Positions 1 through 6,792 of a stretch of 64,000 nt of DNA are shown here, piece after piece. A program made the position numbers and the translations under genes. Source of the DNA: Pedobacter psychroterrae (GTDB taxonomy: Bacteria; Bacteroidota; Bacteroidia; Sphingobacteriales; Sphingobacteriaceae); the NCBI RefSeq assembly GCF_004331695.1, contig NZ_SJSL01000003.1, positions 186,001-250,000 on the forward strand, given 5' to 3'. Position 1 is the first letter of the stretch. Each line of letters begins with the position of its first letter. Below the pieces are notes generated by a model. That model was not told the DNA's origin. It did no database searches and saw only the letters and a program-made list of their open reading frames with translations.

Positions 1-1256
1 TTCTCCATTTCTTCCAGTCCCATATCAGTTTGTAAGGGAGCATTGCCCCCAAATCTATTGGGCATCAGCTGCAGGTCGCTGCTTACTATTTCTTGTCCTT
101 CAGACATGATCACGGCGCGTTCTATCACATGCTGAAGTTCGCGGACATTGCCCGGCCAATGGTAATTCAGCAAGGTAGTTTCTGCTTTTGGCTCAAATCT
201 CAATATGCCTTTATGGTATTTGCCAGCAAAACTGCTGAGGAAATGACTGGCCAATAGTATGATGTCAGTGCCACGCTGCGCCAGTCCGGGCAGCAAGAGC
301 TCAACCGTATTTATTCTAAACAAAAGATCTTGCCTAAAGGTGCCTTTAGCTACCATCTCATTCAACGGCATGTTGGTGGCAGTGATGAGCCTTACGTTTA
401 TTTTTCGCTCTTTACTCTCTCCAAGCCGGGTTACCGTCCGGTTTTGCAGTACGCTTAATAGCTTGGCCTGAAGTGGTAAGGAGAGATTGCCTATTTCGTC
501 CAGGAATATGGTACCTCCTTCGGCCATTTCAAAACGCCCCGGCTTATCCTCTTTAGCATCCGTAAAAGCACCCTTTGCATAACCAAAAAGTTCACTTTCA
601 AAGAGATTTTCATTTAGCGACCCTAAGTCCACATGCATAAACAGCTGGTTTCTTCTTGTCGAAAGTCTGTGCATTTCATACGCAAAAACCTGCTTTCCCG
701 TCCCGTTTTCACCCAATATCAGTACATTGGCATCAGTTGGCGCTACTTTGATCAGGGTGTTTTGCAAATGCCTGATCGGATCGGAAGTACCCACTATATT
801 CTCAAACTGCCGGTTGATGTCCTTTTGCAGGGATGAATGGATTTTTTCCAGTTTTTTTATCTTTTTGTTAGACTGCCTCAGCTTCGATGCAGCAGACAGT
901 GTGGCAAATAGCTTTTCATTTTCCCAGGGTTTGAGAATGAAATCAGTAGCTCCTTTTTTGATGGCCTGAACGGCAAGTTCGACATTGCCATAAGCAGTCA
1001 TCAGAATTACCACATAGTCCTTGTCAATGGAGAGGATGTGTTCCAGCCAGTAGAGACCTTCGCGCCCGTCACTGGCACCTTTTTGATAATTCATGTCAAG
1101 CAAGACAATATCTACCTCATTGCGGCTTAGCAATACGTTGAGCTCTTTTGGTGATTTACAGGTCAGTACCTGGTTGAAGTGCTGTTTCAGAAACAGCCTT
1201 GCACTCAGTAGGATATCGTCATCATCATCAATTACCAATACGTTTGCGTCTATCAT
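1..1256 (-). CDS. Sigma-54-dependent response regulator (NtrC type), C-terminus cut by window edge
   Basis: This is a two-component enhancer-binding protein that would activate sigma-54 RNA polymerase once phosphorylated. The 418 visible residues hold a receiver domain (about 1-120) with an acidic pocket at D10-D14 and the likely phosphoacceptor D54 in VLLDMN. A AAA+ domain follows, with Walker A GENGTGKQ (182-189), the sigma-54 contact loop GAFTDA (229-234) and Walker B GGTIFLDE (247-254). The loop departs from the classical GAFTGA by Gly to Asp, a variant I recall as common in Bacteroidota. The end of the AAA+ domain is present (NYHWPGNVREL, about 364-374), but the Fis-type DNA-binding helix-turn-helix lies beyond the left edge. 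The start is the ATG at 1256-1254. It diverges from the MFP/ABC operon, and its intergenic region carries a sigma-54-type promoter and UAS, so it probably controls that operon. A cognate kinase may lie outside the window. Confidence 0.95.
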   Translation of the reverse strand, partial: MIDANVLVIDDDDDILLSARLFLKQHFNQVLTCKSPKELNVLLSRNEVDIVLLDMNYQKGASDGREGLYWLEHILSIDKDYVVILMTAYGNVELAVQAIKKGATDFILKPWENEKLFATLSAASKLRQSNKKIKKLEKIHSSLQKDINRQFENIVGTSDPIRHLQNTLIKVAPTDANVLILGENGTGKQVFAYEMHRLSTRRNQLFMHVDLGSLNENLFESELFGYAKGAFTDAKEDKPGRFEMAEGGTIFLDEIGNLSLPLQAKLLSVLQNRTVTRLGESKERKINVRLITATNMPLNEMVAKGTFRQDLLFRINTVELLLPGLAQRGTDIILLASHFLSSFAGKYHKGILRFEPKAETTLLNYHWPGNVRELQHVIERAVIMSEGQEIVSSDLQLMPNRFGGNAPLQTDMGLEEME

Positions 1257-1292
1257 ATTTCCAGTTTAAGCTTGCGTATCCCAAAATTACTG

Positions 1293-1334
1293 AAAGTGTT
1301 CGATGATGTACAGAGAGTGTCCGATAATGAACGA
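1293..1334 (+). promoter_or_regulatory. Putative enhancer (UAS) for the sigma-54 regulator, copy 1
   Basis: Two TGTnCG half-sites (TGTTCG at 1297, TGTCCG at 1318) lie 21 bp apart in direct orientation. From 1293, 25 of 35 bases match the element starting at 6635 upstream of the permease array, by hand count without gaps. Its centre lies about 95 bp upstream of the -12 GC at 1410-1411, a usual distance for an NtrC-type enhancer. Binding by the adjacent regulator is an inference. Confidence 0.6.
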
Positions 1335-1396
1335 TATTTTCTTGGTGCTTGGGTTAATTACCTGATAATGTGTAATATAAAATGATATTTATCAAT

Positions 1397-1412
1397 TGGC
1401 ATATACTTGGCA
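1397..1412 (+). promoter_or_regulatory. Sigma-54 (-24/-12) promoter of the MFP-ATPase operon
   Basis: TGGCATATACTTGGCA matches the TGGCAYRnnnnTTGCW consensus with one mismatch (TGGC for TTGC). The invariant GG (1398-1399) and GC (1410-1411) are spaced exactly as required. Transcription would start near 1423, 17 bp before the ATG at 1440. The element is built from two near-identical 11-mers, TTGGCATATAC and TTGGCATAAAC. A sigma-54 activator gene diverges from it. Confidence 0.75.
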
Positions 1413-1439
1413 TAAACAGATAAGTACAGAAATAAAAAA

Positions 1440-2684
1440 ATGGATAAGATCATAGAGAAAAAGAGATTCAATAAGAAAACCATCCTGACAATTGCCGGGG
1501 TCGTCCTTTTTGTGGCTCTTGTGGCATACGGTTATAATTTGTCTTTAAGCAAGGTCTATAAAGCTGATGCCGATAAGGTAACAGTCAGCAAAGTGATCTA
1601 TGGAGATTTTGAAGATGTGGTATTGTTAAATGCCAGCGTTGTTCCGCTTACCTCAGTCATAGTAAGTTCTCCTGAAGGTGGTACAGTAGCAGAGATTTTT
1701 ACAGAAAATGGCGCCAGCGTAGAGAAAGGGACGCCACTGTTGCGGATTGCCAATCCAAATGCGTTATCCAGCTACACATCCAGTGAAACGAGTATAACCG
1801 AGCAGATCAACCAATTACGCAAGCTAAGACTTGACCTGGAGCAAAACCAGCGGGTGATGAGCCAGGATATGATGGAGATTGAGAACAGTCTGAGGACCGC
1901 AACGAGAAAGTATAAAATAGACAGTACACTCTACTCAAAAAAGGTGATTACCCAACAGGAGTTTAATATCTCCAGTCAGGATTATGAATATTATGAGGGC
2001 CGTAAAAAGATTCTGAAAGAGGCTGTTAAGCAGGAAAACCAGAGTCGGGTGATGCAGTTGCAGCAAATAGATTTTTCTATCACCAGGATGAACGAAAGCC
2101 TGGAAACGATCCGGCAGAACATTGAAAATATGACCATCAAAGCCCCGGTTGCGGGACGCTTATCATCCTATGATCCCGTGATCGGAAAATCGTATGGTGC
2201 CAATGAGATGCTGGGGAAAATTGATGTTTTGCAGGGATATAAACTGCAGGCAGGCGTAGATGAATACTATGTGAACAGAGTGAAAGAAGGGCAGTCAGCC
2301 AATTGTGAGTTTAACGGAAAAACCTATCAGTTGACGGTAAAAAAGGTAATACCTGAAGTAACTGCCGGACAGTTTCAGGTAGAGCTTACCTTTGAAAAAG
2401 ATGCTCCTGAAGGTCTAAGACGAGGATTGTCCATGCAGGTCAAGCTCACCCTTTCAGACAATAGCAAGTCGCTGCTGTTGGCCCAGGGTCAATTCTTTCA
2501 AAGCACCGGCGGTTCATGGGCTTTTGTAGTAAAAGAAGGCAAAGCCACAAAAAGAACGATAAAGATTGGCCGTAAGAACTATCTTTATTACGAAGTGCTG
2601 GAAGGCCTGCAGAAAGGCGAGGAAGTGATCACCTCTTCGTACGATCAGTTCAATCAATACGACATTATAGAAATAGACAAATAA
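1440..2684 (+). CDS. HlyD/MacA-like periplasmic adaptor (membrane fusion protein)
   Basis: This is the 414-residue membrane-anchored periplasmic adaptor of a MacAB-type efflux or export complex, which would link inner-membrane ABC permeases to an outer-membrane channel. It has a cytoplasmic basic N-terminus, one membrane anchor (about 14-36), the first lipoyl half (about 70-105, with PEGGTVAEIF), a long alpha-helical hairpin (about 110-235), the second lipoyl half (IKAPVAGRLSSYDPVIGK), then beta-barrel and membrane-proximal domains. It has no lipobox, so it is anchored by the N-terminal helix. The ATPase gene follows after 8 bp. No TolC-like outer-membrane factor is visible here; it may lie left of the window. 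Expression is probably sigma-54 dependent from 1397-1412. The substrate cannot be told from sequence. Confidence 0.9.
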   Translation: MDKIIEKKRFNKKTILTIAGVVLFVALVAYGYNLSLSKVYKADADKVTVSKVIYGDFEDVVLLNASVVPLTSVIVSSPEGGTVAEIFTENGASVEKGTPLLRIANPNALSSYTSSETSITEQINQLRKLRLDLEQNQRVMSQDMMEIENSLRTATRKYKIDSTLYSKKVITQQEFNISSQDYEYYEGRKKILKEAVKQENQSRVMQLQQIDFSITRMNESLETIRQNIENMTIKAPVAGRLSSYDPVIGKSYGANEMLGKIDVLQGYKLQAGVDEYYVNRVKEGQSANCEFNGKTYQLTVKKVIPEVTAGQFQVELTFEKDAPEGLRRGLSMQVKLTLSDNSKSLLLAQGQFFQSTGGSWAFVVKEGKATKRTIKIGRKNYLYYEVLEGLQKGEEVITSSYDQFNQYDIIEIDK

Positions 2685-2692
2685 GACATACC

Positions 2693-3391
2693 ATGATAAA
2701 AATCGAAAATCTGGAGAAAGTTTATAAAACTGAAGAAATTGAGACCACTGCCCTGAATGGCATCAATATGCAGGTGAAGGAAGGTGAGTTTGTTTCCATA
2801 ATGGGCCCTTCAGGATGTGGCAAATCTACCTTGCTCAATGTAATGGGATTGCTGGACAAGCCGGAAAGCGGAAGCTATCAGTTTGCCGGAACGGAATTGC
2901 TTAAGCTGAACGACCGGGAGCGCTCTAACTTCAGGAAGCGGAACATGGGCTTTGTGTTCCAGAATTTCAACCTGATTGACGAACTGACAGTGTTTGAGAA
3001 CATAGAACTGCCGCTTATTTATAACAAGATCCCTTCGGCAGAGCGTGAACGACTGGTAAATGAGATCATTGAGCGTATGAACATCGTAAACCGGAGCGGG
3101 CATTTTCCACAGCAGCTTTCGGGTGGCCAGCAGCAAAGGGTAGCAGTTGCGCGGGCGCTTGTGACCAAGCCAAAGCTGGTACTGGCTGATGAGCCGACAG
3201 GAAACCTGGACAGTTCACATGGTAATGAGGTAATGGAACTGCTCTGCGAGTTGAACGAGGCCGGAACTACCATCGTCATGGTCACCCACTCTTCGCATGA
3301 TGCTAGTTTCTCTAACAGGATCATCAACCTGAAAGACGGCCATGTGATCTCAGAAAAAATCAATAAAGGAAGAACGGAAGAACTGATATAA
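2693..3391 (+). CDS. ABC transporter ATP-binding protein (MacB/LolD type)
   Basis: This 232-residue nucleotide-binding subunit would power FtsX/MacB-type permeases. All motifs are intact: Walker A GPSGCGKST (38-46), Q-loop VFQNFN, signature LSGGQQQR (142-149), Walker B LVLADE ending at E167, D-loop GNLDS (D173) and the H-loop histidine in VTHSSHD. It sits 8 bp after the adaptor gene, so the two are translated from one mRNA. No permease lies directly beside it; the nearest starts 3.4 kb downstream at 6793. It may be the main ATPase for the six-permease array, because the ATPase embedded in the array is degenerate at two catalytic positions. A hairpin terminator follows at 3469-3504. Confidence 0.93.
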   Translation: MIKIENLEKVYKTEEIETTALNGINMQVKEGEFVSIMGPSGCGKSTLLNVMGLLDKPESGSYQFAGTELLKLNDRERSNFRKRNMGFVFQNFNLIDELTVFENIELPLIYNKIPSAERERLVNEIIERMNIVNRSGHFPQQLSGGQQQRVAVARALVTKPKLVLADEPTGNLDSSHGNEVMELLCELNEAGTTIVMVTHSSHDASFSNRIINLKDGHVISEKINKGRTEELI

Positions 3392-3468
3392 TGATCAGAT
3401 ATCAAACAGATGCAGATAGTGCGACATTTGGTAGAAGAAAATACTTTGAGCAGTAAAAGATGGCGTTC

Positions 3469-3510
3469 AACCAACGGTGGCTCCTGGAGCCACAACTGTT
3501 GGTTTTGTTA
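3469..3510 (+). terminator. Rho-independent terminator after the MFP-ATPase operon
   Basis: An inverted repeat pairs AACCAAC (3469-3475) with GTTGGTT (3498-3504) and, inside it, TGGCTCC with GGAGCCA, with an internal bulge. It is followed by a T-rich stretch (TTTTGTTA). It separates the ATPase gene from the hybrid kinase. Confidence 0.7.
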
Positions 3511-3568
3511 ATATATTCCTGTTTATCAATTATTTGGGCTAACTTTATAGTCTGGTCATAGGAGTTTC

Positions 3569-5752
3569 ATGAAAGAGGCACGTTTTGTGCTTTTTTTGAT
3601 ACATGCTGATTATACCGGCATCCCATCTATGAAAACTAGCATTTTTAAAATTCCTGTATTCCGGTACGGCGTAGTCGTGATGCTCATGACATTCTTATGT
3701 GGCATCATCTTTTATCTCTCTGTTAACTATAATAAAACCAGGAAGATGCAAAATGATGTAAACAGCCTGATGGCTATACATGAAAATTCTTCACAAATTG
3801 ATGATTGCATCCTTAACCTCTACCGTGCAGATAATGACAGCCGTCTCTATAGCGTAACAGGTGACACCAGTTATTTAAAAAGTTTTACAAGGCACATCAA
3901 ACGGATTGATTCCATTTTGAAAAAACTGGCAGCGGCAAGAAGTATTCCTATCAATACCTCCTCGGTAAAGATATCCAATCTAATGGATCGCAAAAGTTTA
4001 ATTACAAAAGACTATATGCATTTAAGACATCTTTCTGATAGTTTAATTAAACTCACCCTGCAAAATCCTGCACTTTTGACGAAACCAGGCCGCATAGCCA
4101 GGAAAAGCCTGATTGTTGCACCTACAGTTACTACAGATACAAGCATTAAGCATAAAAAGAAGAAATTATTTGGAAGAATCGCAGATGCCATTTCAGGTAA
4201 AAATTCAGCGAAGGTGGATACAGTATACATTTCTAAATCTGTCGTTACGCCACAGGATAGCAGCGTTACAACTGATCGCCGAACTAACTATTATAAAAAG
4301 CTTTCCCTGGCCAACAATGGAATGCGCGCCCAGGAAAGAGAAATGCTCTATATCAATTCCGGAATTATCCAGGAAATTCTTGTTGTATTGAATCGGTATA
4401 AAAAGGAGGAACAGGGTTATACTGCCAGCAGGAAAAGAATGCTTCGTGGAAACTTAAATACCATTTTTGCCGGCGTATCAGAACTATCCCTGCTGACGGG
4501 TATCTTTCTTTCTCTGCTAATTCTTATCCTTTTATACAATACATGGAAAATTTTTACGCATGAGAAGAAGTTGGTCGCCTATAGCGAAGACGCAATCCGT
4601 TTTGCTGAAGAAAAGAGTACCTTTCTGGCTAACATGAGCCATGAAATCCGTACACCGCTCAATTCAATTGCAGGGTTTTCGGAGCAATTGGAACAGAGTT
4701 CGCTGAATGCTGAGCAGTCCGGACAAATCAAAGCGGTTAGGAACTCTGCAGAAATGTTACTGAACGTTGTGAACCAGGTACTGGACTATTCGAAATATGA
4801 AACCGGGAAGATGATCTTTGATAACGCTTCGTTCCTGCTCGACACAGTATTAACGGAGGTTACCATAAGTATGGGAATACTGGCAGAACAAAAAGGTATT
4901 CATTTACGCAGTGAACTTAAATATAATAAAACACTTTACCTGTCTGGCGATGCGTTTCGGTTGAAACAAGTGATTATGAACCTGGTGGGGAATGCAATTA
5001 AATTTACAAAAAAGGGAGAAGTAGCCCTGCATGCCTGGATAGAAGAAGGGCCTGCCGGCATTCAGATGTTACATGTCGCAGTAAATGATACAGGAATGGG
5101 AATCAGTCAAGCAGATCTTCCATTTATTTTCAAAGAATTTACCCAGGCTACAAGTAGCCGGAAACAGCATCGCAGCGGGACCGGACTGGGACTGGCCATC
5201 TCGAAAAGCATTGTTGAACTGCAGGGTGGTAGCATCACAGTCGAAAGTGAGCTGGGCAGGGGCTCTGTATTCTCGTTCACTATTCCTTTTGAATCAGGTC
5301 AAATTATAGCCAGCCAGCAAGCCGCTGCTTTTGATGAAGAAGAAGTGAGAACATTTTTGAAGAATAAGCGTGTATTATTGGCCGAAGATAACAATATGAA
5401 TGTTTTGCTGGCGAAAACGATTCTGCACAAATGGAACATAAGCTGCGAGGTTGCTTATAATGGTAAAGAAGCACTTGCCTTGTTTGAGAAGAATGACTAT
5501 GATCTGATTTTAACAGATATACACATGCCAGAGATGGGGGGTGTAGAACTCGCTTCTTTGGTACGTCAGATTAGTGATCAGGATAAAGCGAATATTCCCA
5601 TATTGGCACTCACTGCTAATGTCATGGTTGAGGATCATCACCACTATTTAGGATCTGGCATAAGCGCGATAGCTTTGAAGCCATTCTTTGAAAAAGAACT
5701 TATTTACAAGATCCAGTTTCTGCTAAAGAAAATCTCTGTTCAGCCTGTTTGA
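3569..5752 (+). CDS. Hybrid sensor histidine kinase with C-terminal receiver
   Basis: This is a 727-residue membrane sensor kinase. One transmembrane segment lies at about 28-52 and a second at about 308-327, enclosing a ~255-residue periplasmic sensor region of unknown fold. A HisKA domain follows with the phosphoacceptor H358 in MSHEIRTPLN, then a HATPase domain (NLVGNAIKF, NDTGMGIS, GTGLGLAISKSI). A C-terminal receiver has D650 in LTDIHMP and the pocket EDN. The periplasmic part carries a strongly basic patch (HKKKKLFGR, from residue 195). The ATG at 3569 has AGGAG just upstream; the ATG at 3629 gives a shorter N-terminus and is a fair alternative. It sits between the two ABC units, after a terminator. 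No output domain is fused, so phosphate probably passes to an HPt or other regulator. A role in regulating the ABC array is inferred from position only. Confidence 0.92.
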   Translation: MKEARFVLFLIHADYTGIPSMKTSIFKIPVFRYGVVVMLMTFLCGIIFYLSVNYNKTRKMQNDVNSLMAIHENSSQIDDCILNLYRADNDSRLYSVTGDTSYLKSFTRHIKRIDSILKKLAAARSIPINTSSVKISNLMDRKSLITKDYMHLRHLSDSLIKLTLQNPALLTKPGRIARKSLIVAPTVTTDTSIKHKKKKLFGRIADAISGKNSAKVDTVYISKSVVTPQDSSVTTDRRTNYYKKLSLANNGMRAQEREMLYINSGIIQEILVVLNRYKKEEQGYTASRKRMLRGNLNTIFAGVSELSLLTGIFLSLLILILLYNTWKIFTHEKKLVAYSEDAIRFAEEKSTFLANMSHEIRTPLNSIAGFSEQLEQSSLNAEQSGQIKAVRNSAEMLLNVVNQVLDYSKYETGKMIFDNASFLLDTVLTEVTISMGILAEQKGIHLRSELKYNKTLYLSGDAFRLKQVIMNLVGNAIKFTKKGEVALHAWIEEGPAGIQMLHVAVNDTGMGISQADLPFIFKEFTQATSSRKQHRSGTGLGLAISKSIVELQGGSITVESELGRGSVFSFTIPFESGQIIASQQAAAFDEEEVRTFLKNKRVLLAEDNNMNVLLAKTILHKWNISCEVAYNGKEALALFEKNDYDLILTDIHMPEMGGVELASLVRQISDQDKANIPILALTANVMVEDHHHYLGSGISAIALKPFFEKELIYKIQFLLKKISVQPV

Positions 5753-5770
5753 TTATAATGTAATTGGTAA

Positions 5771-5795
5771 GGGATAGACCAACTTGGCCTATCCC
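5771..5795. terminator. Bidirectional terminator between kinase and DUF892 genes
   Basis: GGGATAGACC (5771-5780) pairs with GGCCTATCCC with one mismatch and a 5-base loop. It lies between two convergent genes and can serve both. Confidence 0.7.
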
Positions 5796-5810
5796 TCCTG
5801 TTACGTGTGA

Positions 5811-6416
5811 TTACTCGGCGGCAGCCTGCTCGTTTACAAAGCTTTCGGCCACTTTAGTCAGGGCAACATCCGTTGCTTTTTCATTTTCCAGGGTGAACTG
5901 TAATAGTTCAGCAACTTCGCTGTGTCCCATGTTGTTTGCGAAGACCACGAGCGTACCGTAGGTTGCAATCTCATAATGCTCCACTTTTTGAGCAGCAAGG
6001 ATCAGCCCGGCATCCCGGATCATGGTACCCGCCTCAGTGTCTTCTATGATTCCTTCTGCTTCTTTAAGCAGCCCTTCCATAGCATCACATTTCTTAGCTT
6101 GTGCCTTTTCTTCCAGCAATGCAAACACCTGGTCCAGCGTTGCAATGTGCGTATTAGTTTCTTCTGTGTGTTTTTCAAATGCTGCCGCCAATTCAGGACT
6201 GGTAGCTGCCTTTTTCATTTTAGGTAAGGCTTTTGCCAGGTGTTTTTCAGCCCAATAAATGTCCTTTAACTCGTCTACAAAGAACTCATGGAATTCTGAA
6301 TCTTCCATTTTCCCCGTTTTTCCGCCCTTAGCTGAAGAAAGACTTACACTTGAACTTTTTGTTGCAGTACCTTTTGCGGTAGCTGCTTTTTTAGATGATG
6401 TTTTTGTAGTTGCCAT
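5811..6416 (-). CDS. DUF892 (YciE/YciF-like) ferritin-like protein
   Basis: This 201-residue cytoplasmic protein has a four-helix ferritin-like fold of the DUF892/YciE family, which is associated with stress responses in enterobacteria. The domain spans about 38-195, with typical helices carrying ELKDIYWAEKHL, KHTEETNTHI and QKVEHYEIATYGTL; the Glu and His residues are candidate metal ligands. The first ~36 residues form a Lys/Ala/Ser/Thr-rich disordered tail (MATTKTSSKKAATAKGTATK onward) that resembles histone-H1-like or DNA-binding tails; this is compositional only. The gene is monocistronic and convergent with the kinase. It has a 14-bp perfect palindrome about 25 bp upstream of its ATG. 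Its biochemical role is unknown; metal or peroxide handling is a family-level guess. Confidence 0.88.
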   Translation of the reverse strand: MATTKTSSKKAATAKGTATKSSSVSLSSAKGGKTGKMEDSEFHEFFVDELKDIYWAEKHLAKALPKMKKAATSPELAAAFEKHTEETNTHIATLDQVFALLEEKAQAKKCDAMEGLLKEAEGIIEDTEAGTMIRDAGLILAAQKVEHYEIATYGTLVVFANNMGHSEVAELLQFTLENEKATDVALTKVAESFVNEQAAAE

Positions 6417-6440
6417 TGTGTTGTTTTTTATGAGTATAGA

Positions 6441-6460
6441 TTTAATGCATTAAACGCGTT
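6441..6460 (-). promoter_or_regulatory. Overlapping palindromes upstream of the DUF892 gene
   Basis: TTTAATGCATTAAA (6441-6454) is a perfect 14-bp palindrome that overlaps AACGCGTT (6453-6460). They lie 25-44 bp upstream of the ATG of the minus-strand DUF892 gene, where an operator would be expected. No regulator is identified. Confidence 0.35.
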
Positions 6461-6634
6461 AGGAGTAATTTTGTTTAATAATTTCAAAATTAGTTTAAAC
6501 GGTATCAGTGGCTTGCAACTAGTGTGGCGTAACGAAGGCCAGGATGTTATAATCCAAACTTCCCTTCCACCCAATATGGTTGGGTTTTAATAAATAGCCA
6601 GTACTTAATCTATTGATGAACAACGGCAATTTAA
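6461..6634. other. Non-coding part of the 376-bp gap between DUF892 and the permease array
   Basis: I see no gene here. A small hairpin, ACCCAA (6569-6574) with TTGGGT (6580-6585) followed by TTTAAT, could be a weak terminator or a regulatory stem. The remainder of the gap (6635-6792) carries the UAS and the sigma-54-like promoter, listed separately. Confidence 0.5.
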
Positions 6635-6671
6635 AAAGTGTCCGTTTACGTACAAAAGGTGTACGTAAACG
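6635..6671 (+). promoter_or_regulatory. Putative enhancer (UAS) for the sigma-54 regulator, copy 2
   Basis: A perfect 11-bp inverted repeat, CGTTTACGTAC (6643-6653) and GTACGTAAACG (6661-6671), has a 7-bp spacer. TGTCCG (6639) and TGTACG (6660) half-sites are 21 bp apart, exactly as in the element at 1293-1334. The distance from this element to the downstream -12 GC (6752-6753) equals that in the first unit to the base. Confidence 0.6.
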
Positions 6672-6737
6672 CACAGGCAGTAGGGGGTTTTGATTGTAAG
6701 TAATTGGTTGTCAATCGTATGTGTGATAATGCTAATT

Positions 6738-6754
6738 TGGCATTAGCTTTGGCA
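6738..6754 (+). promoter_or_regulatory. Sigma-54-like promoter of the permease array, with one extra base in the spacer
   Basis: TGGCATTAGCTTTGGCA has GG at 6739-6740 and GC at 6752-6753, one base further apart than the sigma-54 consensus. It is made of a perfect tandem 12-bp repeat, TTTGGCATTAGC, at 6736-6747 and 6748-6759. GCTAAT (6731) and ATTAGC (6742) add an inverted repeat. The match to the promoter at 1397-1412 in layout and in UAS distance argues for function. The unusual spacer argues for a weak or differently read site. Confidence 0.5.
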
Positions 6755-6792
6755 TTAGCCTATCATATCCACAGCAATCATTAACTTTAGCT

